In this document: in pieces, positions 1-12,375 of the stretch
How positions within the stretch are numbered: the first letter of the stretch is position 1
Layout: every line of letters starts with the position of its first letter
DNA from: Lineus longissimus
Taxonomy: Eukaryota; Nemertea; Pilidiophora; Heteronemertea; Lineidae
NCBI RefSeq assembly: GCF_910592395.1
Contig: NC_088324.1
Location: forward strand, 8,766,953 to 8,830,952
Reading direction: 5' to 3'
DNA: 64,000 nt
Notes under the pieces: model-generated
What the model was told of the DNA's origin: nothing
What the model saw: the letters and a program-made list of their open reading frames with translations, nothing else
Database searches by the model: none
Program-made: the position numbers and the translations under genes

Positions 1-614
1 TGAAAAATGAAACCACCAACCAAGTTGGAAAGCTCTAAATAATAATTCTTTTTTTACCAGAAACTGGCAAGGAAATTGATTACTGAAATTTATGAATATT
101 GATACACCCCTGACACGGAGAGTTGTTAATCTTCCTGAAAAAAGAATTTGTACGGATTTTGGCTTAATTGAACATTTATCTGGTTACATTAGATTGCTTC
201 CGGGTGATGCCTTACAAGTTTCTAAATTATTAAAAACACAGCAATCACGAATAATGAAACAGTTGAGATTTTTCTTGCTCACAAAAGGAAATCATCCGAT
301 GGGAGAGATATTATTGTATGTTTTATTGTTTTTCAGAGATCATACGACCAGCTGTCCTATTGGAATTGTATTATTTCTATTGTATTTGTTCTGTTTTTTG
401 GGGTCTTTATGTGACACTTAAAGGCCAACGTCGTCTGTTTTCATTGTATTCTATGTGGCCTAGGTAGAAAGAAATAAACATTTCCAATTCAATTAAAAAT
501 AATTTTGAATGAGCGGAGTGGGCCTTTAAGGTTTTTTTTAATATGTTGTCATAGATGTGTAACAATTGCAATAATTCATTACCTTCTCTAATGTTTCCCA
601 TTTTTTCTCGTTTT

Positions 615-622
615 AGGTAAGT
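615..622 (+). promoter_or_regulatory. Possible recursive splice site (ratchet point)
   Basis: A pyrimidine-rich tract ends in TTTTAG and is followed at once by GTAAGTAC, so a 3' splice site abuts a 5' splice site with no exon between. This is the known form of a recursive splice site. It would only matter if a long + strand intron covers this position, for example a 5' UTR intron of the gene starting at 33,178, which is not shown. Its core closely resembles the site at 49,130. Confidence 0.25.
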
Positions 623-791
623 ACCTTTACTTTGGACTTCGAAAGATAAAGTGATATAAACTCTTAGTTTACTGCGCAGAAAGACTGCATTTCCAAGTTT
701 TTGTCGCAATCCAACTGGTAATACGACCAGCCTTGTAAACCTCGCACATCGCTGCAAAATTTCACGAGATTTGGCAAGTCAACCCATCCAT

Positions 792-1012
792 CATTTCGTT
801 GTTAGTGTCGTTCCGTCGTCTCTGTAATTTTGTTTTAAGGATGGGTGTCGTTTCGTCGTTGTCCCACCGTCCGTCTCTTGTTTTCAGACTGGATGGCGTT
901 TCGTCACAGTTTTTCCAAATCTCAGATTTTTTAGGAGAGTGACATTTTGTCATTAGTGTCGTTTCATCTTAGATCTCTTTTCTGTGATTTTGTTTTAATG
1001 AAGGGTTGGTGT
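792..1012. repeat. Two-copy tandem duplication, period about 150 bp
   Basis: A segment beginning CATTTCGTTGTTAGTGTCG at 792 recurs, diverged, at 943. The trailing GTAATTTTGTTTTAA-like block at 834 recurs at 984. The offset is 150-151 bp. Nothing suggests coding. It is an old local duplication. Confidence 0.55.
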
Positions 1013-2380
1013 CACTTTAGTACCCCGAAACTGACCAAAATTATTGCAACCGTGCATTGAGTACCAACGTCAGGATGATCATGACACATGTATGTGTGTG
1101 TTTTTCTAAATCTAGTATTTTTTTTTTCTAGTTGGAATTTATGTTAGTTTACTAGATTGATGTTTTATACCGTACTCCCCTTCTTTTTTTCTTTATCTCA
1201 AACCTAACATTGAAACTTATTCACAAGTTTTAGATTGCGTACCCCATAAAAACTGGCGGTGCACTTTGCTTATTGAGAGTGTGCCTGCAATTTGTTACTT
1301 TTTCTTTGCGTGAAACATTGTGTCACCTGTTGCTGGCGACGAGCAATGAACAATTCGATACTCAAGATAAACTCCAGAATCGATATTTCGCACAGCTGAT
1401 CCAACTAATTATAACGGATAGACACGTTTTTGGCTCAAAGTTGATCAAGTTACTATAACATTGGCATTTGTTGATTCTGTGAGGTATCGCCTTACCTAAT
1501 CTTAGGTCCAGGCTTGCAAGTTGTAAGGGCCTTTAATCACGTATCGCCCGTATGCAAAATATGGAAATTGGAACATTTTTTAAAGCCAATTTTATATCTA
1601 TTATTTGTCGTGATTGGCTTAGTACTCGTCTCGACTTTCATATCGCGTCCTATTCAACCTGGGTCGTCCATATTGTCTGAAGATCAAATGTCAAAACCCT
1701 CAGATTTCGAGTGTTTCATGTTTCTGTCTATCTAATTTCAATTTTAAGCTTCACTCAGACATAATATTGAAAGATACTTGCCAGTTCAGTGCGATTGCTC
1801 AGAAAGGCTGATGGAGGGGTGAAACAATCTTGCTACGGAACGAAACATTCACCGTCGGTTGTCCAGGGTCTGATTTGGAAGCACACGACGAGGAGATGTA
1901 CTAGAAAATGTACTGTATTATAGGTCAGCCACCTCCAAAACAGAAGGTGAACAAGACTCTTCCGCGGTTGGTAGTCGTATTTTTCTTCATGGCCGTTTTA
2001 GCGACCTTCCGTGCCTGTTTATAACCAGTTTCAGTATCTGGCCCGATCTTCGGCCTTACATTTCAGCAAGACGGCACGCACACACTTGCTTACATCGAAA
2101 ATCTTGATTTTTGAATGTATACGAATAGCCCGAAATCCACACTCATGATATACATACCCTTACACAGGCAATGAATCTTGCCTTAAGATGTTATATGTCG
2201 TCAACAAATTATAAAGTTTATTTCAACCTTCCCCTGGGGTGAGCTATAGCGCCTTTATTACCTGTGACTTTAATTACACACTCGCTATCGTGTCCCGGAA
2301 GTGGTCCCCTGGTCCCCGATTAGTCTGTTATGGTTTGAACCAGTTTTGCTAGTCAGTCGTCGGGGAGAAGGACTTGATTA

Positions 2381-2552
2381 CCGGTGTAGAAGTTTAAAAT
2401 GTCCTAGGATAAAATGTCCGGGAACAAAGGATTCTATTATGCGCTGAGCTATTGACGGTCATTGCCTCTATAGAACCATATGCCATAATCTGTCAGAATA
2501 CAATAGGCCCGGACACTTTTTCTAGGGTGAACACTTTTTACTTTTACACCGG
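2381..2552 (+). mobile_element. MITE copy 1 (172 bp)
   Basis: The segment begins CCGGTGTAGAAGT and ends ACTTTTACACCGG, so its ends are inverted repeats matching at 12 of 13 positions. Next to the left end lie two AAAATGTCC motifs. A near-identical element lies in the opposite orientation at 13,319-13,489. Two copies sharing exactly these ends define a small non-autonomous DNA transposon (MITE). It has no coding capacity. I could not identify a clear target duplication, so the superfamily is unknown. Confidence 0.8.
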
Positions 2553-2860
2553 CTCTGACTGATGCTGTGGGAATGTTTTTTAGAGAAGCAGACTTCCTTG
2601 GGGCCAGTGGCGCGATGACGCCTTCCTTTGCCATGTCAGCCAAGCTTGTCACAAATGAATGTACCCTCGATTGACGATAATGATCAGTAGCTATGTGTCG
2701 GTTCCAACCGAGTTTGTTTGTCAACCGCCAGGACCCTGACTGACGCTGTTGGGAATCTTTCGAAGAATTAGTCAACCTTGTGGCCAGTGGTACGAGGACG
2801 CCTTACTTTGTCTTGCTGGCCGAGCTTGGCGCCCAAGCCACCAAGGAATGTACCTCAGGT
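2553..2860. repeat. Tandem duplication, period about 184 bp, next to the MITE
   Basis: A block that begins CTGACTGATGCTGTGGGAAT near 2554 recurs near 2738 as CTGACTGACGCTGTTGGGAA. The similarity continues through a GGCCAGTGG motif to GAATGTACC. Sequence to the left of the MITE resembles sequence to the left of the second unit. This suggests the MITE inserted into the first unit of an older duplication. Confidence 0.6.
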
Positions 2861-3364
2861 AGCTGGTGTCTGTTAGGAAACTTTTTGTCATCTTTCTTGA
2901 GTTACGTGTATGTACTCGACAACTTAGTCTGACTAATACCTTGGAGGCATTTTAAAAAGACGTTACTCTGGGGCCTTCTTCTTGGGAAAGGCAGGTTTTC
3001 AGCAAAAGAAAACCTGGTTAATATCATTATTGATGTAATGTCCTTATGAGTCTGTTTGTTTAAAAGATGGATAAAAAGTGGTCCTATTTCGTCTCTGATA
3101 GCTTTGATCCATGATTATAGCCCGACAAGATTTCGTTTCTCCCCGCAAGTTCTTGCTTCAACATTACATATCCACGTCTTACTTCCCCCTTCCCAAATGC
3201 ACTATTACCACTAGACAATTTGCCTCCTCGGCCTCCTCGGGGTACATTCTATTAGAACAATATGGTGTTCGGCCGCAGGTGAGGGAGATTTGCACTTTTG
3301 TAGCGATTGTCTTGGGAGAAACACTATGGACACTGGATTTGGCAATTAAGAAATACGCGACAAT

Positions 3365-3572
3365 GATGCTTTGACGTCCGCACCTTCCGAGTCTTAGGAC
3401 CAGCTAGTATGGCACCAGTTAAGAACTGACAACCGCCAGTTGTCTGGAATGAACGCTAGAACAACACTGGTCTTGGCCATTATGACCTACGGGATATTTT
3501 TCCTTCTTCGAAACTGATGCTTTGCCGTCCGCACCTTCCGAGCCTTAGGATCAGCTAGTATGATAACAGTTC
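3365..3572. repeat. Direct repeat pair, offset 151 bp
   Basis: A block of about 55 bp containing GTCCGCACCTTCCGAG and CAGCTAGTATG lies at 3365-3420. It recurs at 3516-3571 with a few changes. The spacer between them is unrelated. No coding signal is seen. Confidence 0.75.
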
Positions 3573-6500
3573 GAATTTACAAACAGAACTTACCTTTTAG
3601 AAAGATACAAGAAAAATAGTTTACTGATGAGCCAGAAGACGAACACACATACTGCACTAATAAGCCGACCTTACCGTTATACAGACCTGCGATAGAATAC
3701 GTAATGTAATACAGTAACCATGTTTTATGAACAGTAGCCGTATTTTATGATGGACTGCTACTGAAAGAAATCCGCTTTAATCTATTGTCATTGCCACGTG
3801 ACCTCATCAGCCTGGATACCAGATAACATATCACGTGACTGATGCTTCGAGCTAGAGTTTTTAGCAACGAGACTAATTCAATGGGATGAGAGCTGCCTCT
3901 GTATGAAATCGGAATAACACTTAAGTGATTGATTTCGCTTTAGGAATTCTCTGTATTAGGTAAGCTGATTATTAAACCTTAGAAAAGTATTCTGGTAGCC
4001 CACCTATGCCCAACATGAAATCATTCTCAGAGTAGGGTTTCCACTGAATGTGATTGCGACATCGCACGCGTTCCGGCTTTGTTTATAATGCGCATCGGCC
4101 CATCTGACTCCCACTCCGACTTTATCTCCAAGGTCGAATTTCAGTTACCTGGTAATATAGTCAATTTAATTTAATTGACGAACTTTTTGATATTGATATT
4201 CCAACTGCATCAGAATAATGATTCAATGTGCGAATTGGTCCTCTGCATACGACAGATAAAACGAAGTCGTTATCTAAAGTCGTATAGGGAGGTCATCACC
4301 ACGACTTGGAATACGACTTTATTATTTCTGCCTGATGTTAGGTCCGATCCGATATATTAAAATCAGACGCATTTAATCAATGTGAAAACATTCGTCTGTT
4401 AATTTAAATCGAAGTTGTCATGAGACGACAGTAATTCTCTCTCAAAGTTTAAGTCGGAGTTGGAGTCGTAAATGATGCGAAGCCTCCGAACAAAAATATT
4501 CGAGTCTGCGATCACGCATGCTCAGTGCGATTCAGGCAAAATCGCGTTTAATGGAAGCCTACCTTTGCGATAACCTCCGTTAGCATTAGAGTAGCTTATC
4601 TGTCTTGACGTTAGACAAATAGGTTATTACGTTACAGGTGTGACGTAGGATAAAAGCTAATGTAGGCGTTATCCGTCTCAAACGTACGCATTCATTGAAC
4701 AAAAAGTCAAGCACAGAACACAGGAAAACGTCATATTTGTACCGCGATCGCATGTCTATGACAACGTTATTGTCCGCTAGAGAGTTATTAATTAATCTAT
4801 AGCGTAAGTTAGATTGCCTTATGAAACTATAATGTAGCACGCACAGTCTTAACGCTAGATTTTTAATATTGCAAGTGCTTCAAGATGATAAATCAATATA
4901 GGGTATCATTTTAGCGGAAACTGGCAGCAGAATGATGATATTAGAATAATTCATAATTTTCTTCCACAATATAAAGGAAATTAGTTACCCTCTTTTCACT
5001 TTTATGATGCTAGTTAATACTATATTTTCAAATTGATAAGTAAGTTTGATTAGTTCATTCTCCATATAGCCACTATAGGTTAGGCTTGTTTTTTCTTTGA
5101 CTATTTGATATCATATGAAAATGGTAGAGGCACACCACTGACCTTATACAGGTGAAAAGAGAGGAGCTGAACATGGGCTTGAAATCTTCGAGTCAAATAT
5201 GCACGAAGAAAGCTTTTGGCTCCAAAAGTATAGGCTGAGTCTCATACCGGACTGGGCAATTTCAATTTTACTGAGTGGGCTGAGTATTTTTAGAGATGTG
5301 TTCTTTTAGCCGTTCGTTAGCCGTGTTACATACGAGTAATATATGAATGTTGTATTTGTATCATCTCGTGGTCCGCGTCTTTCATAGCAATGGTTCCAAC
5401 TTAACATCAATCAGACACAGTGCATTCCATGCACAGCAGCATGTACACGAGCTGACCTGGCGTCAGATTGAATCGGACTTCACAGGGAATATTGTCCTTC
5501 CCAGGTCATTGGAAGGATACCTTGGGGCCTGGGAATATAAACCATGATCGAAAAATGAACTGACAGCATCGCAAATGGCTAAATATATACATGTATGACT
5601 ACATTGAGAGTTATCTTTGTATGGGTGTACTAAAGTATGTGGGTTGAAATAACGGCTGATGTTTGAACATGACATAAAAGTTCCATCATAACAAGATTGA
5701 TGGCAGTATATAGGATGTAAACTACGTTTGTTATTTCTTTTTTTTTATTTGTCTCTAAACAATGACGTAAATCATTTCACCGTTTCCATCTGGAATGCCC
5801 GTTCAGCGCGTTGTAATCTTAAAGGAACAAGTAAGGCACGAGTCAGTCGGTTTTTTATACGAAAGGCTTACACAGGGTCGATGGGCCTAAAACGGCAAAG
5901 TAAAAAATACACAATGATATTTTGAAGCACTCTATCCAACATAACAATGGCTGACCTAGTTTATAATTTTTACAAACTGGATAGGCGCTTCACACAGACC
6001 ATCATTAAACTGTGTTATCGGTGGAGATCATCTTTGGCCGGGTTTTTAGATGATTTACTAAACAATAAAATGCGGCCGACAAATTAATCTATATAACGAC
6101 AGACTTGTTTATAAATACAACTAAAATGCTTTGATTTGTTTGTATTCCTCAGTACACATTTTTGCGACAACCTAAATAACTTATAGTGCTGGACAACTTG
6201 ATTAGTCTGTTACGGGCAGATGGTAGTTATTTTTAGAAATATAATTATTTATTATTTTATTAGCGATAATGAAGGGACATGAAAGAACGATTGTGCTGCT
6301 AAAAAACTCATGTCACGCACAGGAACATATACAGTCGAACCAGGTTGCAGCGTAGTCTCAGTATTTGTGGAAAGTCAATCGTGTATTTCAGCCAGATTTT
6401 CCGTGGTCTTGGGACATATTGAAATATATGATGTTCTACTTACCCTATGATCATCCCAGTACCTATCATTCTGATGGGAGTCTATGACCTTTACCAAAAT

Positions 6501-6685
6501 ATATTAAGGCAATCAATAAAGCAACCAGTGACTCGTCGCATACCATCCCATCAATATTTTATTAACATTGGTAATAAATAATCCAGAGGCTGTGGTCGGC
6601 TGGATGAGCAGTCGTGGTCTCATTGCTCTGCTGATTATAGCGTGCTTTGATATAGAGGCACTGGGTATGGGTTTCGTATGACCAG
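3573..6685. other. Non-coding stretch, no gene seen
   Basis: AT-rich sequence with only chance-length open frames. On the minus strand at 3593 there is a pyrimidine tract followed by AAAAG/GTAAGT, but no minus-strand gene is apparent. I see no other structure. Confidence 0.6.
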
Positions 6686-6942
6686 AATGACTCAATTCCT
6701 TATTTAGGTCAAACAAGGTATTGCTCCTGCAATGACTCCATTCATTATTTAGGTCAAACAAGGTATTGCTCCTGCAATGACTCCATTCATTATTTAGGTC
6801 AAACAAGGTATTGCTCCTGCAATGACTCCATTCATTATTTAGGCCAAATGAGGTACTTCCCCTGCAATGACTCGATTCCTTATTTAGGTCAAATAAGGTA
6901 TTTCCCCTGCAATGACTCGATTCCATATTTAGGTCAAGCAAT
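6686..6942. repeat. 45-bp minisatellite, about 5.7 units
   Basis: Units start at 6686, 6731, 6776, 6821, 6866 and 6911, each beginning AATGACTC and containing TTATTTAGGTCAA. The spacing is exactly 45 bp. Because 45 is a multiple of three, the minus strand stays open and reads as a 15-residue repeat (LFDLNNEWSHCRSNT-like). The frame follows from the period and is not evidence for a protein. The central units are the most alike and the outer ones are diverged. Confidence 0.9.
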
Positions 6943-8050
6943 TACTCAAAAAGGGACGAGTGAAAATGTGCATTGAGAGTTTGAATATCTGATTCTATAA
7001 ATCTCCAAGAGTACTAATCATATAACGGAACCCAGAGTTAATGATCTTTTCGAAAGTCTATTTGGCCATTAATAAACCATCCATGGTCTGGGTGTGGATG
7101 TCTGAGATACAGTGACTTACGTATGCTACATACCTTTGATTTTGACTCCTTATTCAGTTCAAATAAACACTTGTTCCTTCAAGTACTCAAAAATGTTTTT
7201 TATCTATCTATCTGTCCCGCAGCCGCGCGGCCATAGGTGCGTCCCTGTACAGTTGATTGCGTGGGGTGGCACCATAAGTTGTCTATCCTCTGCGAGGCAG
7301 ATCTGATCTCCGATTTTCCCCGTCCATTCCTTTACATCGTCCATCTATATCCTCTTTGGTCGACAGCGTCTTCGGTGCCTCCTACTGTGGCCTGCAGGAT
7401 GACGTTCTCAAGGGTTTTCTTGGCTTAGACAATAAAAGAGCGCATTGGGACATGTTTGGTTATATCTTTAACTCCTCATATGTCCTGCATCCTTAACACC
7501 GGGGCTTTCTCCTCTTGATAGTCTCCCGGCCTATGCCCATATCTGTTACTTCGATTGGAAATATCACGCCTAAGACATGCCATTCATACCATTCTGTTTG
7601 TGATGTCCACTATTGATCCCGGATTTCTTACAACCGGACCTGTCGACTTCATGCCTGACCCTGCTGACAACCATGAAAAGAAATGATACATTAACCAGCT
7701 GGAGGTAGATTGGGTTGCATTCATAGTCAGAGCTGGGAGTCTATCTGTGACTCTTCGAATCGATTTCGTTTGCTTTAGTCAGAGGTGGGAATTAGGTGCG
7801 CTGTAACCGCTGATGGGTTTCTCAGGGTGCAAATTTATGATGTGGTCAATGTCACTATGAAAGGTCAATGTAACATGTGGGTGCTCATATGCATTACCTT
7901 TATGAGACCTGAGAGCAGAAAATCGGCAAATATTTACTTATAACAAATCTCTTGCCTGATTACCTTTAGGAAAGTTGAAACCCTTGGCAAAACTTCATAC
8001 AGATATGAAAGCACCCTGCACAAACACACCTCAGTCAACTGCAAGTTGCC
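6943..8050. other. Non-coding stretch, no gene seen
   Basis: No supported exon. Two overlapping short + frames around 7112-7428 lack splice context and are of chance length. No repeat was recognised. Confidence 0.55.
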
Positions 8051-8057
8051 TATCCTT

Positions 8058-8269
8058 ATCAGGCATAACTCGCCTAATGTTGACACTAAACATGATGATA
8101 CGATAATTTCAGCTGATCGCGTTTCAATGAATTACAACAATTAAGTCTCCCTTGTCAATGATTGACCGTGTGTTAATCACCGAAATCAGCGCTGCAGACG
8201 GGATTGTCCGTATCGTGATGATTAGTCAGCGATTTCGGCCATTATTTCAACAGACAGGTTATGCCTGAC
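8058..8269. repeat. Nested inverted repeats
   Basis: TCAGGCATAAC at about 8058 pairs with GTTATGCCTGA at about 8259. Inside, CCGAAATC-AGCGCTG near 8180 pairs with CAGCGATTTCGG near 8227. The arms are short and imperfect. This could be the remains of a foldback element, but no terminal duplication was found. Confidence 0.4.
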
Positions 8270-11256
8270 TCAGTCAACAGACATCTTCGATCTATCATCA
8301 TTAGTGTATCTCGAGGTGATTGGTGGGCAGTTATCAAACAAGTGACCCCTGATCCGGTGACCGGTGTGACAAGGATAAGTGTCCCCCAAGAATTAGTATT
8401 ACGTCTTTACACTATCGCGGTTGCGGACACCCACTAATGTAACTACAGTTTCTCAAATGACGCTCATTGATTGTAATTCAAGTTGGACACGAAAAGGCTG
8501 CTGAAAGTAGCTCACAATATTATATCACAATATTTTACATGTAGCAGCATATGCGCACTTTGTTGAAAAGTTGATTACGTGTGCATTTGGGCTAGCGAGC
8601 AATCTTAATTAGGTTGAACCACCTTAATTAAGTTTCGTTGACGCGCACCATTCCCTTCATTACGTTCTTCAGTCTGCTAGGAGAAGCAATGAGGAGATCT
8701 CCCACACAACTCTTGAAACAATCTAATAAGAGTTCCCGGCAACGTCTTTTTATAATTATACTGCCGTGCACTTGAGACGAGCACAAACAGTAGGTTCATT
8801 GCTTTTCCAGTCAGTGAATTCTTCGTTGAAATAAGAAAGACGCTGTGTGAATCAATAAGCAGAACCAGAGAACACCAATTGATGCATTGGCGCTTCTCAA
8901 ATTCCTTAATTAGAATATATTTCTAGCAAGTATAGTTGAGATTAATCCATTATATATGTTAGGTCTTGCTTAGAAAGGCAGGAAAACATTGATCCAAGAT
9001 AGGAAACCAGATGCAACACTGAATCAGTTAACAGGATTATAAATGTTTCCCTTAACGAAGCTTCTTTACCATTAAACTGCTGAAGCACGAGATCCCACTC
9101 TACCTTTCAAACTCCATTACGCATTTACCCGGCGGCATGATGAGCTTAGCTCAAGATCTGTGTCACCTGGTTCGGTCGGAACATGTCAATGCCTGCAAAA
9201 TGATAATTCGTTTTGATTTGGATGCGCGTTGGAATGCAGTCAACCCTTTGTTTCCGGCCTTTAGAATTCGTTAGGAGCAGACGCAATAGAGAGTCTCCAT
9301 TTCAACATATGGACATGTAAAGTTCGGGTGCAGCGGTGGCAACCCTGATGAGATACATGTCCGGGAAGTCCCTAAAATTGTATTGAGAACATTCTGAAAC
9401 TATTCGTGATCGTGACTCGGATGAAATTTCCACATTTTCATGGGTAATAGAAAATTCATCAAAATATAAAACAAGGTAACTCAGCACATTTCTCAACATT
9501 AATGGGAGTTAGATGGTGATTTAATAACATCTGAGTTCCCCCTAGTTCGTTCAGTTTTAATTAAACCAGAATATATAGCCCTCAGTGGTATATTATTGTT
9601 TTCCCATTAAAAACGGACACTAATTTCAACCTGGTTTGGTTTGCAATAAAATTGCATGACTGCGTTTGTTAAGAGGTAGGTTTCGGAAACGCATTCGTGA
9701 TGGCTTTGTTTTTAAAGTTACAGACATGACAGAGGTTCCCATCATGTATTGTACGACTCCAACTCCGACTCCAACTTCGATTCTTTCACTATAGTTTTGG
9801 TACCAGATCAAAGCATACTGTTTCAAATGATGACAAGCACTTCTTCACTTGTCTATTAATTTTCCGTTACTTCCGCTCACCTTTGCTCTTTTTCTAAGCA
9901 ATTATGTTTTCGACGAAAGAATACAAATGTGTGTTCAATTAGAGTTCTGAAACTTAATGGGTGTGTGTGAAGTATGGTGCTATGCTCATAAGTGCTTCAA
10001 TGGAAATGCAGAAAATGTGATATACCAGCTGCTGAGTATAATCAAGTATGATTGAGTTGAAAAAAAGAAAATAGCTTCTCATGTTTCTGTCTCGTAAGCC
10101 TTGAAGGCTTTCTAAAAAAGTTTTTATCGCATATCTTTTTGGCTTATATTCCAATCTCGTAGTTCCAGTCATGTACCAGAATATCAAGTAATATACTCGG
10201 AGATTTGGAATTTTAAAAACCCCAGTTTTATCCGATCCTTGTGTCAAATTTGAATTAAAAACTACCTCACGACTATCTGTATATCGGTTTCCGAGGAATT
10301 ATCAGCACATTGTTCATTACTGACAAATTGTTGAGCGTTCAGACTCATGAGTTGAAATCTAGATCAGAAAATAAAGACGTGCTAAAATAATCACATGTAT
10401 AAATTTCATATGTTTGATATTCCGTTTGAAAATAATGCTGGTTAATTTTCAAACTTTGTATACAGTTACTTGGTTCGTCAAGTAGATCAAGTAGATTGCA
10501 ATTCAAATCCAGGTTCTTAAAACTAACCCAGGTTTCTCTTGGTGGTGAACATCATTTACGTCTCGCTAAGCGTTTCCCATCGCAAGGTACACATAACCAT
10601 ATTTGACGTCATCTTCGCCTGTACTCGGCAGTACTCGTAAAAGTCCGGAAAGCAGAGAATACAGGCTTGACTCTATAAGCCGGGCAACACGCATGCCTGA
10701 GTTTTGTGTGATGACCGTGTTCCAGAAGTGAAAAGAAGCATCGTCTTACGACCTACCCAGGTGACAAAGATGATTGCATGGAGCTATCTTGTGCCGCCGG
10801 GCAATTGTGCATTGGAGTTTGAACGCCATGGCTGTCATTTCGTGCCACAGCAGTTATTTACAAGAAAAACGCGAATGTCACTTCCTGAAAAACGTTGCCC
10901 TTCGGGGATAGCCCGAAGGTGATGGTAGGGAAAAATTGAAATTCCATCAAGAAAGAGATCGTGGTGAGCACCTTCTCTGCCTGTATTCACCTTCCAAGTC
11001 CCAGCCTCTCATATATTGCCTAATGATATTGGTCTTTGAAGTCTTAGTTGTATCTACATACTGTACGTGAGTGGATGGTGAATGGCCTTCTATTTGCACA
11101 TTTGGCTCAATTTGGACAAGAACGAGCATCGAGACACTTGACAGTTATCTAAAGAGCACAGAAAGTCTAAGTCTACAGCTACAGAATTGCTTGAAAACAA
11201 TCTCGTCATTTTTTCATGCACGAACGGAATGATATGTAAGTGTCTGTTGTCAAGAC
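8270..11256. other. Non-coding stretch, no gene seen
   Basis: AT-rich DNA without a supported exon. A + strand frame ending near 10,919 reads into CCCGAAG/GTGATGG, a possible donor, but no matching acceptor or neighbour exon supports it. I see nothing else. Confidence 0.55.
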
Positions 11257-11343
11257 TTTTTCAAATTAATGAACAATTCAGTTTACGGTAAAACATTTGT
11301 CATTTTTTCAAATTAATGAACAATTCAGTTTACGGTAAAACAT
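11257..11343. repeat. Perfect 40-bp tandem duplication
   Basis: Forty bases from 11,257 (starting TTTTTCAAATTAATGAAC) recur exactly from 11,304, an offset of 47 bp. Perfect identity in a diverged background points to a very recent event or an assembly artefact. Confidence 0.9.
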
Positions 11344-12120
11344 CTCCTTTTGTCATTCATCATAAGGTGAAAGTGTGGCAAATATCTGCGTGGAAAAACA
11401 TTTTTCGGTGTCATCTGAGTGTTCACATGATAAGTGTGTGCATTACTGTGCATACCGGCTTCTTTGCTGCTGACCTATGGAGGTATTCAACTTGTACACA
11501 TTGATGTGTTAATGAAATCAGTTCCAATTCAAATTCTATGTTATGACATCCGACATTTGTGAAAGCAGTATCTTTAGTTGCTCGAAATTCCATACGAATC
11601 GAACGTCAATTAGCAGACTAACGCAATGGTGATATTTCAAACCATTAGAAGCCTTAACTATTGCGATTGTCAGGCCATACAAACTTGTTATAACGATGTT
11701 TAGTTCCGTAAATTGCTACGTTTCTATGGAAACAAGGCAGAATGGTCCATGCGATTTAATCTGATGGAAAAAAATTAGGACCAAGTAGACTTCTTTAGTG
11801 TGCCACCAACTAGTGGCCGTAAATGATACCAATTGTCAAAATATTTTTTTTAATTCTGTGGTTTTGAGCTCATTCATTCACAACGGAGTTTTGCTTGTAT
11901 AAGATAAAATTTTGCAGAATAATCCCATATGATACACAAATATTCGATAGCAATCATGGTATATTTGTCAAATATAGGACAGTAATTAATCGTGCGTTTG
12001 TTGGATAAATATTTTGTAATAATATCCTAACATAAAAATAACAAAAAAATATCTCAGTAATGGATAGTAATCATTGATTCTTTCTGGTAGTGCCATTTGA
12101 TGTGTTCATCAAATTTTCAA
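11344..12120. other. Non-coding stretch, no gene seen
   Basis: AT-rich sequence with no supported exon, repeat or RNA gene. Confidence 0.55.
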
Positions 12121-12129
12121 CAGCCGCAA

Positions 12130-12375
12130 AATACGATTACTATCGCATGTAGCTCTTCTGTACAATTTCATCTTGGTACTCGCCATTCACAATGAGCTTT
12201 ACAGTTTATGCCAGCAAATTATGGAACTCGCTGAACACTAACACCCGCAACAGCTCCACCGTCAGCGAGTTCAAAAGAAGATTAAAAACCAAACTATTTG
12301 AACAGTGTTTTTGTTAAGCGCAGCTGAGCAATTTTTCTAATTGGATTTTGCGCTATATAAATGCTATTTGTATGT
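12130..12375 (+). mobile_element. 3' end of a CR1/L2-like LINE
   Basis: A + strand frame from at least 12,192 to the stop at 12,315-12,317 reads FTVYASKLWNSL, then SSTVSEFKRRLKTKLF. This is the hallmark C-terminus of reverse transcriptases of the CR1/L2/Rex group (LWNSLP ... FK..LKT.LF). It is followed by a short 3' UTR ending GCGCTATATAAATGCTATTTG, a tail type known from these elements. Only the last part of ORF2 is present, as expected for a 5'-truncated insertion. The frame is open upstream for a further stretch (CTISSWYSPFT-like), then decays. Confidence 0.75.

Larger units (their letters stand above)
1..2380. other. Non-coding stretch, no gene seen
   Basis: No frame here is longer than chance would give and none is bounded by a convincing pair of splice sites. 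It holds an AG/GTAAGT tandem splice motif at 615-618 and an approximately 150-bp two-copy duplication at about 792-1012, both listed separately. The rest is AT-rich DNA in which I see nothing. Confidence 0.6.

Noticed and set aside
2449-2775. 108-codon minus-strand frame
   Set aside because: It runs through the MITE and the adjoining duplication. The other MITE copy is not open in the same way.
3580-3620. Minus-strand pyrimidine tract with AAAAG/GTAAGT, ratchet-like
   Set aside because: No minus-strand gene is visible around it, and AAAAG is a poor acceptor end.
6513-6941. 142-codon minus-strand frame with a 15-residue repeat
   Set aside because: The repeat and the open frame both follow from a 45-bp minisatellite. 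No start or splice context supports translation.
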